A stretch of 55,420 nucleotides of DNA, from contig CAIQDA010000117.1 of the NCBI GenBank assembly GCA_903870415.1, positions 1-55,420 on the forward strand, written 5' to 3'. The position numbers were made by a program, and so were the translations under genes. This document shows positions 1-9,793 of the stretch, one piece after another; the first letter of the stretch is position 1; each line of letters opens with the position of its first letter. The notes beneath the pieces were generated by a model. The model did no database searches and had not been told where the DNA came from. It saw nothing but the letters and a program-made list of their open reading frames with translations. Source of the stretch: an uncultured delta proteobacterium. Its GTDB lineage: Bacteria > Myxococcota_A > Polyangia > Polyangiales > Polyangiaceae.

Positions 1-24
1 CGTGGCGAAAACGATGGGGCGCAT
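1..24 (-). CDS. 5' end of a truncated gene (start codon plus seven codons)
   Basis: Only the first eight codons are in the window, reading MRPIVFAT on the minus strand before running off the left edge. The ATG at 24-22 is preceded by a GGAG (33-30) at a 5-base spacing, which is the main support. The first residues could begin a signal peptide or a hydrophobic N-terminus, but function cannot be read from so little. The roughly 240 bases between this start and the next gene hold no ORF that looks coding. Confidence 0.45.
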
Positions 25-264
25 AGGGACTCCAAGAATCTCAACATAGACGCCCCGCCGCGGCCCAGCATTCAGCGGTTTCCTGTCACCGAACGGGCGA
101 CATGAACTCGCCGCGGGCTTAACCGCAGTCAACGCGCAAGAGCCTTCCGTACGCTTCGTCGCCTCGGAGCACGCGCGTTCGCCACGCAACAAAACGTCCA
201 ATCCCGCGGCGCGAGGCGCGCGGCCTATCGCGTTGGGACGCTCGACGCCCTTACGGCAGAACGA

Positions 265-1149
265 TCAGCCGGCTTGTGTCGGCACCGCGTAACGTGACCG
301 GCCACGACCGGTGACGCGGTAGACGAAGCCGAAGGGAAGGAGCGCCTCGGGCTGATTGCGGAAGTAGAAGCGAGCGACGGCACGCACTTCTTCGAGAGCT
401 TGGACCACGAGCGCGTAGCAGCGGTTGCGCTTGCGCATCGAGGACATCACCGCGTCGTCGTGGCGCTCGCCTTCGCATTCCGTTGCAAGACGGGTTGCGA
501 TTTCCTTCGCGCGGGCGATGGCCTTTTGCGTGCCGCCCGTGAGGTCGACGATGGAGAACTTCGACGGACGCGACTTCGCGATCGTCACGAGCACGTTGAG
601 GTCTTCGACCAAGTCGTCGAGCGCGTCGCCGTCGCTCACCGCGGACAACTGCGCAAAGATCTGCGGCTCGTCACGAAGGAGAAATTGGGCCGCGGTCAAA
701 AGCTCGCGCTTGAGCGTCTCGGCCTCTTCGCGGAGCGGACGCAGGTCCGTCTTGAGACGTGCCAGTCGCGCTGCCCGGTACTCTTCATCGGCAGCGGCGA
801 GCGCATGGGCGCGGGCCTCGAGCGTGTCGAGGAGATCGATCTTCGTCGGCAACTTGCGCATCTTGTTGCGGTGCGGCCGGGCTGCGCGGGAGACCTGCTC
901 CGCTTCGCGCACAATGAGCTCCACAGGAACCTCGGGAGGCAGCCAGGCCACGTCCGGAGCGAGGGCTCGAATCGCCTCGTCGAGATTGAACACCACGCGC
1001 GGCGGCGGCTCCATTTCTTCCGGCGGCTCCGCTACGGGGCGCGCCGGCTTTGCGAGACGTGTCGGCGCCTTCGAGGGCGTGGCGCGCTTGATGCTCGCCG
1101 CGGTGGACTCGCTTCGCTTGACCGTCGTCTTCGTTGCCGCTTTCGCCAT
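265..1149 (-). CDS. Hypothetical basic, alpha-helical protein with disordered N-terminus
   Basis: A 294-residue protein I do not recognise. The first 60 residues are rich in Ala, Lys, Thr, Pro and Arg and begin MAKAATKTTVKRS, a low-complexity basic tail of the kind seen in histone H1-like or DNA-associated bacterial proteins. The rest is predicted helical with many charged residues. The reading frame extends upstream to 1296, but the start at 1149 has an AGGGAG six bases ahead of it and begins the basic tail, so I chose it. There is no signal peptide or membrane segment. It lies downstream of the PIN-PhoH gene on the same strand, about 200 bases away. A nucleoid-associated role is possible from composition only. 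Confidence 0.75.
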   Translation of the reverse strand: MAKAATKTTVKRSESTAASIKRATPSKAPTRLAKPARPVAEPPEEMEPPPRVVFNLDEAIRALAPDVAWLPPEVPVELIVREAEQVSRAARPHRNKMRKLPTKIDLLDTLEARAHALAAADEEYRAARLARLKTDLRPLREEAETLKRELLTAAQFLLRDEPQIFAQLSAVSDGDALDDLVEDLNVLVTIAKSRPSKFSIVDLTGGTQKAIARAKEIATRLATECEGERHDDAVMSSMRKRNRCYALVVQALEEVRAVARFYFRNQPEALLPFGFVYRVTGRGRSRYAVPTQAG

Positions 1150-1348
1150 AGGTGCTCCCTCTGAAATCCCGCGCAAGCTACCACCAATTGGCGCGCAGAG
1201 GGAGATGACCGTTACGGTCGGCGCACATCGTCGCCGGATGCGTGCAAAGCGCACACGACACACCTCGACGATTTCCGGGGGTTCGTCGAGGTGCATCGCA
1301 CGCGGTCACGCACGCGCAAACGCGCGTCAAATGAACGGCTCGCTTGAC

Positions 1349-2659
1349 TCAGAGCAGGTTCGCCGCGAGTTCGGCGAGTTCGCTTCGCTCGCCCTTCGTC
1401 AGCACGATGTGCCCCGCAAGCACCTGGCCTCGGAAGCGGTCGGCCACCACGGTGAGGCCGTTCGACGCCGCGTCGAGAAACGGGTTGTCGATCTGGTTCG
1501 TGTCACCCGTCAGCACGATCTTCGTGCCGTCGCCCGCGCGGGTGATGATGGTCTTCACCTCGTGCGGCGTGAGGTTCTGCGCCTCGTCGACGATGATGAA
1601 CTGTTGCGGAAGCGAGCGACCGCGGATGTAGGTCAGCGGTTCCACTTGCACCTGCCCCGACGCGATGAGATCGGCGTAGGCGCGGCTTCCCTTCTTGTTT
1701 CCCGCGCTGAAGATCATTTCGAGATTGTCGAAGATGGGCTGCATCCACGGGTTCAACTTTTCGTCGACGTCACCGGGGAGAAAGCCGAGGTCGCGGCCGA
1801 GCGGCATGATGGGACGCGACACGAGCACGCGCGTGTAGGTTGCATCTTCCACGGTGCGCTTAAGGCCCGCAGCGAGCGCGAGAAGCGTCTTGCCCGTGCC
1901 CGCTTTGCCCGCGAGCGTCACGATGCGAATCGAGTCGTCAAGGAGCACGTCGAGCGCGAAGGCTTGCTCTTTGTTGCGTGGACGAAGGCCCATGACGCCG
2001 TCTCGCGGAACGCGAAGTGCGACCACCGCTTTCTTCACCGAGTCGTAACGACCGAGCGCGGTGTGCGCCGCGTTGAGCTTGTCGTGAAGGACGATGCCGC
2101 CGTTTGGCCGAAGGCGATCGTCGTCCATCGCCACGAACCCATCGCGAAAAAACGCGTCGATGACATCTCCGTCCACCGCGACGTTGCGAAGCCCTGGTTC
2201 GAGCGCGTCGTCGACGTCCACGCGCTGGTTCTCGTAGGTCTCCGCAGGCAGTCCGAGCGCGTCGGCCCTGATGCGAAGGTTCGTGTCCATGGTCACGAAC
2301 ACCGTGGGCGACCCCGGGTCCGAGGCGCGCACGTCGAAGGCCGTTTGCAGGATGGCCGCGTCCATCGCCGTCTTGTCGATGGCGCTCGGAAGCTCGGGCT
2401 TCTTCGAGGGAACGGCCACGGTAAGACGCCCGCCGCCGTCGAGGGTTACACCCTGCGAGAGAGGCCCTCGCTCCCGAAGCTCGTCGAGAAATCGGGTAAC
2501 TTGGCGCGCGTTGCGACCGCGCTCGCTCGCCTCACGCTTGAATTGATCGACCTCCTCGATGACGTAGATCGGGATGACCACGTGGTTGTCGTCGAAGCGA
2601 AATATCGCTCGCGGGTCGTGGAGCAGAACGTTGGTGTCGAGGACGTAATTCTTCTTCAT
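1349..2659 (-). CDS. PhoH family protein: PIN domain fused to PhoH-type ATPase (PhoH2-like)
   Basis: A 436-residue two-domain protein. The N-terminal PIN ribonuclease-like domain (about 1-140) shows the expected acidic residues in KNYVLDTNVLL, DKTAMDAAILQ and VTMDTNLRIRAD. The C-terminal half (about 215-436) is a PhoH P-loop ATPase with Walker A GKAGTGKT and Walker B FIIVDEAQNL. PIN-PhoH proteins of this class have been described as ATP-dependent RNA helicases/RNases, some tied to toxin-antitoxin loci; no antitoxin-like upstream gene is visible here. The start at 2659 has a near-perfect GGAGGT six bases upstream, which decides it over the longer frame starting at 2701. It is divergent from the DUF1704 gene across a 204-base gap that should hold both promoters. 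Confidence 0.93.
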   Translation of the reverse strand: MKKNYVLDTNVLLHDPRAIFRFDDNHVVIPIYVIEEVDQFKREASERGRNARQVTRFLDELRERGPLSQGVTLDGGGRLTVAVPSKKPELPSAIDKTAMDAAILQTAFDVRASDPGSPTVFVTMDTNLRIRADALGLPAETYENQRVDVDDALEPGLRNVAVDGDVIDAFFRDGFVAMDDDRLRPNGGIVLHDKLNAAHTALGRYDSVKKAVVALRVPRDGVMGLRPRNKEQAFALDVLLDDSIRIVTLAGKAGTGKTLLALAAGLKRTVEDATYTRVLVSRPIMPLGRDLGFLPGDVDEKLNPWMQPIFDNLEMIFSAGNKKGSRAYADLIASGQVQVEPLTYIRGRSLPQQFIIVDEAQNLTPHEVKTIITRAGDGTKIVLTGDTNQIDNPFLDAASNGLTVVADRFRGQVLAGHIVLTKGERSELAELAANLL

Positions 2660-2863
2660 CGCATTACCTCCGGTCAGCAAGGGGGCCGAGCCGAGCAGCA
2701 CGCCTCTTCATCGTCCGCGCGGATCGTCGTTGTTGCAACCTCAGACACGCGCTTGCCGCAAAGAATCCCGCCTCCGACGTCGCTCGCACCTGAAGAGCGC
2801 GTTCCTCGTTCCAATTGCGTCGTTCCCGTCGAGAATGCGCCGTCGCGCTGCTAGGCGAGCCCG

Positions 2864-3928
2864 ATGGCGACCGCCGAGCGTCCATGGCTACCGCGCGTCG
2901 CAGCGATGCTTCGTGAAGCTACTGTGACGTGTCCGCTCGCGTTGGCAATGGTTCCAACCAACGCACGTGAGGAGCGCTTGCGCTGCGCCACGACAAGGGA
3001 AACGCCTCGCTGGACGTATGCCGCGCCACCGCATGATGCGCGCGGTGAAACGCTCGATGCCCTCGCCTCGCATCTGTCCGAAAAGCCCGACGCGCTCGCG
3101 CAACTTCTCGCAGCTCGCGCCGACGAACTTGCATTCCACACGCACCTCGCGGGCGCCGTCGGAACGCCGCGCTTCTCCGCACTCGCGACGACAAGGCGCA
3201 TTGACGCAAGCAAGTCACTGCCTCTCGCTACTGCGTGGGCCGCTTCCAAACCGCGATCCGAACCAAGGCAATCGCGGGGAACGTCCGGACCGGGCTTGAC
3301 GCTCGAATCCGCACTTCGCTCGCGACTGGCTGCACTCCGCATCGATTGGCCTGTGCTCGTGCGCCCTTCCCTCGCGGCGCTCGCGGCCACAGGAGAAGGC
3401 TTCGTCGCCGTCGCAGCCGATCGCTTGATCGATGAAGAAACCCTCGAACGAACCGTGGTTCACGAGGTCGACGGTCACGTTCTTCCTCGCGTCGAGGCCC
3501 TTCGGCGCGGCCACGTTCTCGCGGGCATCGGAAGCGCAGGCGGCATCGCGGCTCAAGAGGGTTGGGCCATCCTCTGCGAAGAGCGCGCGGGGTTTCTCAC
3601 GGACGGGCGCAAACGCGAACTCGCGTGGAGGACCATCGCATGCGAGCGCATGCACGAAGGCGCGACGTTTCAATCCGTTTCGACGGCCCTTGAAGCAGAA
3701 GCAATTCTTGAACGCGATGCAGCGTATTTGCTGACCGAACGCCTCTTTCGCGGGAGCCTCGGTGCACGACCTGGCTTCGGCCGTGAAGCGTCTTACCTCG
3801 CATACTACCTACGCATACGTGATCACCTCGCGTCGCATCCGGAGGACGAAACGTTCTTCCGGAGCGCGGTCCTCGCACCAGAAGCGTGTGCGCTGCTGCG
3901 CAGGGCGGCAGACGAGGCGCGCGCCTAA
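2864..3928 (+). CDS. DUF1704 / MATCAP-like metallopeptidase
   Basis: A 354-residue cytoplasmic protein with a zinc-peptidase signature of the HExxxH type, HEVDGH at residues 200-205, followed by QEGWA with Glu232 as the probable third ligand. This layout (HEVDGH, then an EG motif about 27 residues later) is that of the DUF1704 family, whose eukaryotic members (MATCAP/KIAA0895L) are tubulin tyrosine carboxypeptidases. The bacterial substrate is unknown. The N-terminal 100 residues are variable and Ala/Arg-rich. No signal peptide. It is alone on this strand between divergent PhoH and the downstream metH, 104 bases away, so co-transcription with metH is possible but unproven. Confidence 0.82.
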   Translation: MATAERPWLPRVAAMLREATVTCPLALAMVPTNAREERLRCATTRETPRWTYAAPPHDARGETLDALASHLSEKPDALAQLLAARADELAFHTHLAGAVGTPRFSALATTRRIDASKSLPLATAWAASKPRSEPRQSRGTSGPGLTLESALRSRLAALRIDWPVLVRPSLAALAATGEGFVAVAADRLIDEETLERTVVHEVDGHVLPRVEALRRGHVLAGIGSAGGIAAQEGWAILCEERAGFLTDGRKRELAWRTIACERMHEGATFQSVSTALEAEAILERDAAYLLTERLFRGSLGARPGFGREASYLAYYLRIRDHLASHPEDETFFRSAVLAPEACALLRRAADEARA

Positions 3929-4032
3929 GCCCCGACCGAGGGCATCGCCGCGGCCACGAGCCTTGCTGAATTCTTCAACGCAAAGCGTCACTCGGCACGC
4001 AACATCCGAACATTTCGCGCTAAGCCGACGCC

Positions 4033-7000
4033 ATGGCTCACGACTCGGAAGCGCTCCTTCGTTCCGCCCTTCAGCGCCGCATCCTCGTCCTCGACGGGGC
4101 GATGGGGACGATGGTCCAGCGCGAGCGCCTCGATGAAAACGATTTCCGCGGCGACCTGCTGAAGCACCACGGGCGCGAGCTCAAGGGCAACAACGACCTC
4201 CTCGTGCTCACGCGGCCCGCGGTCATCGCCAAGATCCACGACGCGTACTTCGCTGCAGGCTCGGACATCGTCGAGACGAACACGTTCTCGTCCACCGCCA
4301 TCGCGCAGGCGGACTACGGCCTTGAGCACTTGGCGTTCGACCTGAACGTCGAGGCCACGCGAATCGCAAAGAAGGTCGCCGCGGAGTGGTCCGACCGCAC
4401 CCCGGACAAACCGCGCTTCGTTGCGGGAGCCATTGGCCCGACCAATCGCACGCTTTCCATCTCGCCCGACGTGAACGATCCTGCGTTTCGCGCCGTGTCG
4501 TTCGACGAAGTCCGAGCGGCATACGAGCTCCAAGTGAAGGGCCTCGTGGAGGGCGGCGCGGACCTCATCCTCGTCGAAACCATCTTCGACACGCTCAACG
4601 CGAAGGCCGCACTCGTGGCCATCGACGACGCCTTCCGCGCCCTTGGCCGCCGCTTGCCTGTGGGCATCTCGGTCACGATCACCGACCGCAGCGGACGCAC
4701 GTTGAGCGGTCAAACGGTCGACGCCTTTTGGACGAGCGTGCGCCACGCCGACCCGATTTTTGTCGGCTTGAATTGCGCGCTCGGGGCGAGGGAAATGCGG
4801 CCGTACCTCGAAGAGCTGTCGACGATCGCGAGCACGGGCATCTCTTGCTACCCGAACGCCGGCCTCCCGAACGCGATGGGCGAGTACGACGAGACGCCGG
4901 AGCAAACGGGTGCATTCCTCAAGGACTTTGCGGACCACGCCCTCGTCAATGTGGTGGGCGGATGTTGCGGCACCACGCCCGATCACATCGCGGCCATCGC
5001 CAAAGGTGTCGCGCACATCGCCCCTCGACCCATCGAAGCCAAGCCCTTCGATGCCATCACGCACTACGCGGGACTTGAGCGACTTTCGGTCACAAAAGAC
5101 GCGAATTTCCTCATGGTCGGCGAGCGAACGAACGTCACGGGGTCAAGCCGTTTCGCCAGTCTCATCAAGGCCGGAGACTTCAACGCCGCGCTCAGCGTCG
5201 CGCTCGATCAGGTGCGCGGAGGAGCGAACATTCTCGACGTCAACATGGACGAAGGAATGCTCGATTCGGAAGCGGCGATGGTGCGCTTTCTGAACCTCAT
5301 CGCCTCCGAGCCCGAGATCTCGCGCATCCCCATCATGATCGACAGCTCGCGCTGGACGGTCCTCGAGGCGGGTCTGCGATGCGTTCAAGGCAAGGCGATC
5401 GTCAACTCCATCAGCATGAAGGACGGGGAAGAAGCCTTCCTTGAGAAAGCACGCATCGCGAGGCGTTTCGGCGCCGCCGTTGTGGTCATGGCGTTCGACG
5501 AGAAGGGGCAAGCCGACTCGTCGCAACGCAAGATCGAGATTCTCGAGCGTGCGTACACGTTGCTCCTCGAACGCCTCGCCTTCGATCCGCACGACATCAT
5601 CTTTGACCCCAACGTCTTCGCGGTCGGCACGGGAATCGAAGAGCACGCGCGCTACGCGATCGACTTCATCGACGCCATCAAGGCACTCAAGGTGCGCTGC
5701 CCCGGTGCGAAATTCAGCGGCGGCATCTCGAACCTTTCGTTCTCGTTCCGAGGAAATCAGGTCGTTCGCGAGGCGATGCACGCGTGTTTTTTGTTTCACG
5801 CCATTCGCGAAGGCCTCGACATGGGCATCGTCAACGCGGGGCAGCTCGCGGTCTACGACGCGCTCGAACCGGCCCTCCGCGACGCGGTGGAAGACGTGCT
5901 CTTCGATCGTCGCTCCGACGCGACCGAGCGCTTGCTTGGGCTCGCGGAACAGTTCCGCGGTGCGGGCACGAAACGCGAGGTCGACGTGCGATGGCGCGAA
6001 GCCCCCGTCGAGAAACGCCTCGAGCACGCGCTCGTTCACGGAGTCCTCGATCACCTTGAGCTGGACGTCGATGAAGCCCTGGAAAAACTCTCGTCACCGC
6101 TCCTCGTGATCGAAGGCCCGCTCATGGCGGGGATGCAGGTCGTGGGCGATCTTTTCGGCGCCGGAAAGATGTTCCTTCCCCAAGTCGTCAAGAGCGCGCG
6201 CGCGATGAAGCAAGCGGTCGCGCGACTGACGCCGCACCTTGAAGCCGCGGGCAAGAGCGGCATGGTCCGCAAGAACGGCAAGGTGCTTCTAGCGACCGTG
6301 AAGGGCGACGTTCACGACATCGGCAAGAACATCGTGGGCGTCGTGCTCGGCTGCAACCACTACGACGTCGTCGACCTCGGCGTCATGGTTCCAGCTGAGA
6401 AAATCCTCGCGGCCGCAGAGCGCGAACAGGTCGACGTCATTGGCCTCTCGGGCCTCATCACGCCGAGCCTTGACGAGATGGTGCACTTTGCACGTCAGAT
6501 GAAGGCCCGCGGATTGAACCTGCCTCTGCTCATCGGCGGCGCAACCACGAGCAAGCAACACACGGCGGTGAAGATCGCCCCCGAGTACGCAGGCATCGTG
6601 GCTCACGTGCTCGACGCATCGCGCGCGGTGGGCGTGGTCTCGAAGCTCCTGAACGACGAGAAGCGAGCGGTCTTCGCGAAAGAGCTTTGCGACGAACAGG
6701 CCATCATCCGGGCCGCCTTCGCCTCGCGCACGGGCCGTGATTTGCTCACGATCGGTGAGGCTCGCTCCCGTCGTCCCGAAATTGCCATCGGTGAGGCCGC
6801 GAAGCCCGCGTTCTTCGGCGTGCGTCACATCGACATTCCACTCGAGGCCATCGTGCCGCTCATCGACTGGACATTTTTCTTCACGAGTTGGGAACTGCGC
6901 GGCCGCTTCCCCGACATCTTGAACGACCCGGCGCAGGGCAAGGCGGCGCGCGAACTCTACGCCGACGCCACGAGCCTGTTGGAGAGCCTCGTTCGCGAAA

Positions 7001-7683
7001 AGAAGCTCGCCGCGAAGGCAAGCTGGGGCATCTTTGACGCGTGGTCCGAAGGCGACGATCTCGTCATCGCATCAGACGAAAACCAGGAGAAGCGCTTCCC
7101 GATGCTGCGCCGGCAGCTCGCAGGAAAAGAGGGCAACCTGTGCCTCACGGACTTCGTGGCCCCGAAGGGCAGCGGCATTCGCGACACGGTTGGCGCGTTC
7201 GCGGTGACCGCGGGACTCGGCGCGGAGGAACTTGCCAAGGCGTACGAAGCGAAGCTCGACGACTACCGATCGATCCTCGTGAAGGCCCTCGCCGACCGCC
7301 TGGCCGAGGCCTCCGCCGAATGGCTCCATCGCGAGGCACGCAAGGCCTGGGGCATCGAACCCGAAGCAGGCCTTTCCCTAGAAGATTTGCTGGCCGAGCG
7401 CTTTCGCGGAATTCGTCCAGCCTTCGGCTACCCCGCGTGCCCCGATCACCTGCGCAAGGTTGCGCTCTTCGAGATGCTCGACGCCTCGAGAAGCGGCATG
7501 GCCCTCACCGAGTCCATGGCCATGACGCCCGCAGCGAGCGTGAGCGGGCTCTTTTTCGCGCATCCGAAAGCGCGCTACTTCACCGTCGGGCGCATCGGTC
7601 GCGACCAACTCGAGGACTACGCGGCGCGGTGCGAAATCTCCCTCGACCAAGCGGAGAAGTGGCTCGCGTCAAACCTTGGGTAA
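4033..7683 (+). CDS. metH: Cobalamin-dependent methionine synthase
   Basis: A full-length 1216-residue MetH that transfers a methyl group from methyl-THF to homocysteine through cobalamin. All four modules are present: the homocysteine domain (about 1-330) with zinc ligands Cys248 and Cys311-Cys312 (GGCCGTT), the pterin domain (about 345-620), the cap and B12 domain (about 640-890) with the axial histidine His761 in [10 protein letters not shown], and the AdoMet-binding reactivation domain (about 930-1216) with [12 protein letters not shown]. Nothing is missing. No cobalamin or SAM riboswitch is recognisable in the 104-base leader. A second homocysteine methyltransferase, fused to MTHFR, is encoded about 30 kb downstream. 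The Shine-Dalgarno is weak; ATG at 4033 gives the family-typical N-terminus. Confidence 0.98.
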   Translation: MAHDSEALLRSALQRRILVLDGAMGTMVQRERLDENDFRGDLLKHHGRELKGNNDLLVLTRPAVIAKIHDAYFAAGSDIVETNTFSSTAIAQADYGLEHLAFDLNVEATRIAKKVAAEWSDRTPDKPRFVAGAIGPTNRTLSISPDVNDPAFRAVSFDEVRAAYELQVKGLVEGGADLILVETIFDTLNAKAALVAIDDAFRALGRRLPVGISVTITDRSGRTLSGQTVDAFWTSVRHADPIFVGLNCALGAREMRPYLEELSTIASTGISCYPNAGLPNAMGEYDETPEQTGAFLKDFADHALVNVVGGCCGTTPDHIAAIAKGVAHIAPRPIEAKPFDAITHYAGLERLSVTKDANFLMVGERTNVTGSSRFASLIKAGDFNAALSVALDQVRGGANILDVNMDEGMLDSEAAMVRFLNLIASEPEISRIPIMIDSSRWTVLEAGLRCVQGKAIVNSISMKDGEEAFLEKARIARRFGAAVVVMAFDEKGQADSSQRKIEILERAYTLLLERLAFDPHDIIFDPNVFAVGTGIEEHARYAIDFIDAIKALKVRCPGAKFSGGISNLSFSFRGNQVVREAMHACFLFHAIREGLDMGIVNAGQLAVYDALEPALRDAVEDVLFDRRSDATERLLGLAEQFRGAGTKREVDVRWREAPVEKRLEHALVHGVLDHLELDVDEALEKLSSPLLVIEGPLMAGMQVVGDLFGAGKMFLPQVVKSARAMKQAVARLTPHLEAAGKSGMVRKNGKVLLATVKGDVHDIGKNIVGVVLGCNHYDVVDLGVMVPAEKILAAAEREQVDVIGLSGLITPSLDEMVHFARQMKARGLNLPLLIGGATTSKQHTAVKIAPEYAGIVAHVLDASRAVGVVSKLLNDEKRAVFAKELCDEQAIIRAAFASRTGRDLLTIGEARSRRPEIAIGEAAKPAFFGVRHIDIPLEAIVPLIDWTFFFTSWELRGRFPDILNDPAQGKAARELYADATSLLESLVREKKLAAKASWGIFDAWSEGDDLVIASDENQEKRFPMLRRQLAGKEGNLCLTDFVAPKGSGIRDTVGAFAVTAGLGAEELAKAYEAKLDDYRSILVKALADRLAEASAEWLHREARKAWGIEPEAGLSLEDLLAERFRGIRPAFGYPACPDHLRKVALFEMLDASRSGMALTESMAMTPAASVSGLFFAHPKARYFTVGRIGRDQLEDYAARCEISLDQAEKWLASNLG

Positions 7684-7812
7684 ACGCTCGTCTTCACGCC
7701 ATCAAGGCGCCGCGGCGCGCGACCGCCAGGTTCGACGTGAGACCCTCGCCTCGCACAGAAGTTCGAACGGATCTTCGCCATCGGTTTCGCGCGCGCGCTA
7801 CCTTTTCGAACC

Positions 7813-8667
7813 GTGCCCTCCTCGCCTCCCGACGCCCTGATCGAAGCCGCACGCAACCTCGGCCGCGCAAAGGCCCTGCTCATCACCGCGGGCGCAGGCA
7901 TGGGCGTCGATTCGGGGCTCCCTGACTTTCGCGGGAACGAGGGGTTTTGGAACGCGTACCCGCCCTTCCGTGAGCGCGGGCTCTCGTTTTCTGACCTCGC
8001 CAATCCTCAGTGGTTTTCCAGGGATCCAGAGCTTGCTTGGGGCTTCTATGGGCACCGACTGAACCTCTACCGGGCAACCGTGCCCCATCGCGGTTTCGGC
8101 GTGCTGCGCGCTTGGGCCGACGCGCTGCCTCATGGCGCGTTCGTCTTCACGTCGAACGTCGATGGGCAATTTCAGAAAGCGGGCTTCTCCGATGAGCGCA
8201 TCGTCGAGTGCCACGGGTCCATCCATCATGTACAATGCACGGAACCTTGCGCAGACCTCATCGAGTCCGCCGCCTCGCTTCAGGTGACCGTCGACGCTCG
8301 GTTTCGAGCCGCGCAACCGCTTCCGCGCTGCAGCAGGTGCGAAGCGCTCTTGCGGCCTAATATCCTCATGTTTGGTGATGCGTCGTGGGTCGACACGCGC
8401 ACGCTCGCCGAGCAGCAACGTTTCGGCAAATGGCTCGCGGCGCTGCCTCCGGAACCGGGAGCCCTCGCGATTGTGGAGCTTGGCGCAGGCACGGCCGTCC
8501 CCACGGTGCGCCTCACGAGTGAGCACCTGATGCGGCGTGCGAACGCCTCGCTTGTGCGCATCAACGTGCGCGAGCCCGAGGCGCCTCATGGAGCCGTGGC
8601 CCTCGCCCTTGGAGCCGAAGACGCGCTCCTCCGCATCGACGCGGCGCTGTCGCGGGGTGATCAATGA
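7813..8667 (+). CDS. Sir2-family NAD-dependent protein deacylase
   Basis: A 284-residue sirtuin that would remove acyl groups from protein lysines using NAD. The NAD-binding motif GAGMGVDSGLPDFRG lies at about 27-41, followed by TSNVDGQFQKAGF, the catalytic His134 in ECHGS, and a four-cysteine zinc site at Cys142, Cys146, Cys173 and Cys176. The first Cys pair has three rather than two residues between, and the usual NIDGLH loop reads NVDGQFQ, as in a sub-branch of bacterial sirtuins. The start codon is GTG at 7813 and the Shine-Dalgarno is poor. Its stop overlaps the start of crcB by four bases (ATGA), so the two are translationally coupled. Confidence 0.93.
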   Translation: MPSSPPDALIEAARNLGRAKALLITAGAGMGVDSGLPDFRGNEGFWNAYPPFRERGLSFSDLANPQWFSRDPELAWGFYGHRLNLYRATVPHRGFGVLRAWADALPHGAFVFTSNVDGQFQKAGFSDERIVECHGSIHHVQCTEPCADLIESAASLQVTVDARFRAAQPLPRCSRCEALLRPNILMFGDASWVDTRTLAEQQRFGKWLAALPPEPGALAIVELGAGTAVPTVRLTSEHLMRRANASLVRINVREPEAPHGAVALALGAEDALLRIDAALSRGDQ

Positions 8668-9011
8668 ACGTTTGGCTCGTCGCCGCAGCCGGTGCCGCCG
8701 GAACACTCGCACGCTATGGCCTTGGTCTTTTGCTGCTCGGAACCATCTTCGGCGGTCCCGCGGGCACCTTCGCGGTCAACGTCGTCGGCTCTTTCGCGAT
8801 GGGGATCGTGTCGGCGGCCTTCGCAGGCCATCCGCGCCTCGTGGTCGCCACAACGGGTTTCCTCGGAGGGCTCACGACCTATTCGGCGTTCAACCAAAGC
8901 CTCGTGAGCTCCCTCGCGTCGGGCTCGATCGCTCGTGCCGCCAGCTACGCCATCGGAACCGTGGTCGCATGCCTTCTCGCTGGAATGGTTGGAAATCTTC
9001 TCGCGCGCTGA
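8664..9011 (+). CDS. crcB: Fluoride ion channel, CrcB/Fluc family
   Basis: A 115-residue membrane protein with four hydrophobic helices. The hallmarks of Fluc/CrcB are present: GAAGTLARYGLG near the N-terminus, GTFAVNVVGSFAMG with the conserved Asn, and GFLGGLTTYSAFNQ with the Thr-Ser-Phe track that lines the fluoride pore. Such proteins work as antiparallel dimers in the inner membrane to export fluoride. The ATG overlaps the sirtuin stop codon. I looked for a fluoride riboswitch upstream of the pair and did not find one, so expression probably follows that of the sirtuin. Confidence 0.95.
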   Translation: MNVWLVAAAGAAGTLARYGLGLLLLGTIFGGPAGTFAVNVVGSFAMGIVSAAFAGHPRLVVATTGFLGGLTTYSAFNQSLVSSLASGSIARAASYAIGTVVACLLAGMVGNLLAR

Positions 9012-9140
9012 GCGGCGCAGAACTTGTCGATACGGGCACGCTTCCCTAAAAGGCTCGATGGGAAACCGCTGGAACGCCCGACCCGCCGACGCGTCGAGGT
9101 GTCGAGCAGTTGCCCAGCATCCCCCTCCAGGAGACAACCC

Positions 9141-9473
9141 ATGAGTGATTCGATCGTGACCAGCCGCCGCTCGTTCCTTGGCAAAAGCCTCGCCGTCCTC
9201 GCCGCCGGTGGCGCTGTCGCGGCGTGCGGAAAGAAGGAGTCCGCAGGCCCGAAGTCGCTCGCGTGCAACGACACGTCGAGCCTCGCACCCGCCGACGCCC
9301 AGATGCGCACGACGCTCGGCTACGTCGACGTGTCCGTGCAACAGGGCAAGGCCTGCTCAGGCTGCCAGCTCTACAAGGCCGCCCCCGCCGAGGGCCAGTG
9401 CGGCGGCTGCGCCGTCCTCAAAGGAACCGTCAATCCGAACGGGTACTGCAACAGCTGGACCCCCAAAGCCTGA
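9141..9473 (+). CDS. High-potential iron-sulfur protein (HiPIP), Tat-exported, possible lipoprotein
   Basis: A 110-residue periplasmic electron carrier. A twin-arginine signal SRRSFLGK is followed by a hydrophobic stretch ending AVAAC, which could also be a lipobox, so the mature protein may be membrane-anchored. The mature part has the four-cysteine HiPIP pattern: CSGCQLY, then CGGC, then CNSW, expected to hold a single [4Fe-4S] cluster at high potential. ATG at 9141 has AGGAG eight bases upstream. It stands alone after crcB with a strong hairpin shortly after its stop. HiPIPs usually donate electrons to reaction centres or terminal oxidases; no partner is encoded nearby. Confidence 0.93.
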   Translation: MSDSIVTSRRSFLGKSLAVLAAGGAVAACGKKESAGPKSLACNDTSSLAPADAQMRTTLGYVDVSVQQGKACSGCQLYKAAPAEGQCGGCAVLKGTVNPNGYCNSWTPKA

Positions 9474-9515
9474 TCGCTCCGCAGCCCTGCGGCTGCACGC
9501 CCCGAATCGTCGGTC

Positions 9516-9557
9516 GGCCCCCGCTCCAGCTACATCGCAGTAGCTATCGCGGGGGCC
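9516..9557 (+). terminator. Long hairpin, probable terminator of the HiPIP gene
   Basis: Nine-base arms GGCCCCCGC (9516-9524) and GCGGGGGCC (9549-9557) enclose a second inverted repeat, AGCTA (9528-9532) and TAGCT (9541-9545). It lies 43 bases after the HiPIP stop. No U-run follows, so it could be a factor-assisted terminator or a REP-like element. A smaller hairpin, GCAGCC-CTGC-GGCTGC, precedes it at 9481-9496. Confidence 0.5.
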
Positions 9558-9626
9558 TTCCTAGCTTCTGGGCGTTCGCTCGCAGGTCGGCTCCGCTCTT
9601 GTACGGCGGGGCGCAGGGAGCAGGAA

Positions 9627-9780
9627 ATGGGAGTTTGGGGTCGGAGAGAGAGAGAGCGCACAGCGCCAGGGGATGGGCGTTTGGGGTCGGAGAGAGAGCG
9701 CGCAGAGAGCCAGGGGACGGGAGTTTGCGGTCGGAGAGAGAGCGCGCGCAGAGAGCCAGGGGATGGGGATTGGAGAGCGC
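9627..9780. repeat. Purine-rich tandem repeat, three full units of 44-46 bases plus a partial
   Basis: Units begin at 9627, 9673, 9717 and 9763. Each starts with ATGGG or ACGGG, continues with a GTTTGGGGTCGG-like segment, then a (GA)n run, GCGC, and ends CCAGGGG. Units differ by a few substitutions and by the length of the GA run, the pattern left by slippage. It lies between the HiPIP hairpin and the 3' end of the phosphoesterase gene; the whole 9474-9793 interval has no credible gene. Confidence 0.85.
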
Positions 9781-9793
9781 ATCTCGCTGCGAT

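Noticed and set aside
425-2854. A very long plus-strand open frame (about 800 codons) across two minus-strand genes
   Set aside because: Its product is Arg/Ser/His-rich with no family motifs and it lies antisense to the PhoH gene, whose motifs and ribosome site are clear. High-GC DNA gives such shadow frames, also at 26742-28205, 33753-35558 and 46641-47909.
3929-4032. Cobalamin or SAM riboswitch before metH
   Set aside because: The 104-base leader is too short and has no recognisable B12 box or SAM riboswitch core.
7684-7812. Fluoride riboswitch before the sirtuin-crcB pair
   Set aside because: I could not find the conserved pseudoknot core in this short gap.
9627-9780. CRISPR array
   Set aside because: The units are directly adjacent with no unique spacers, and no cas gene is present.
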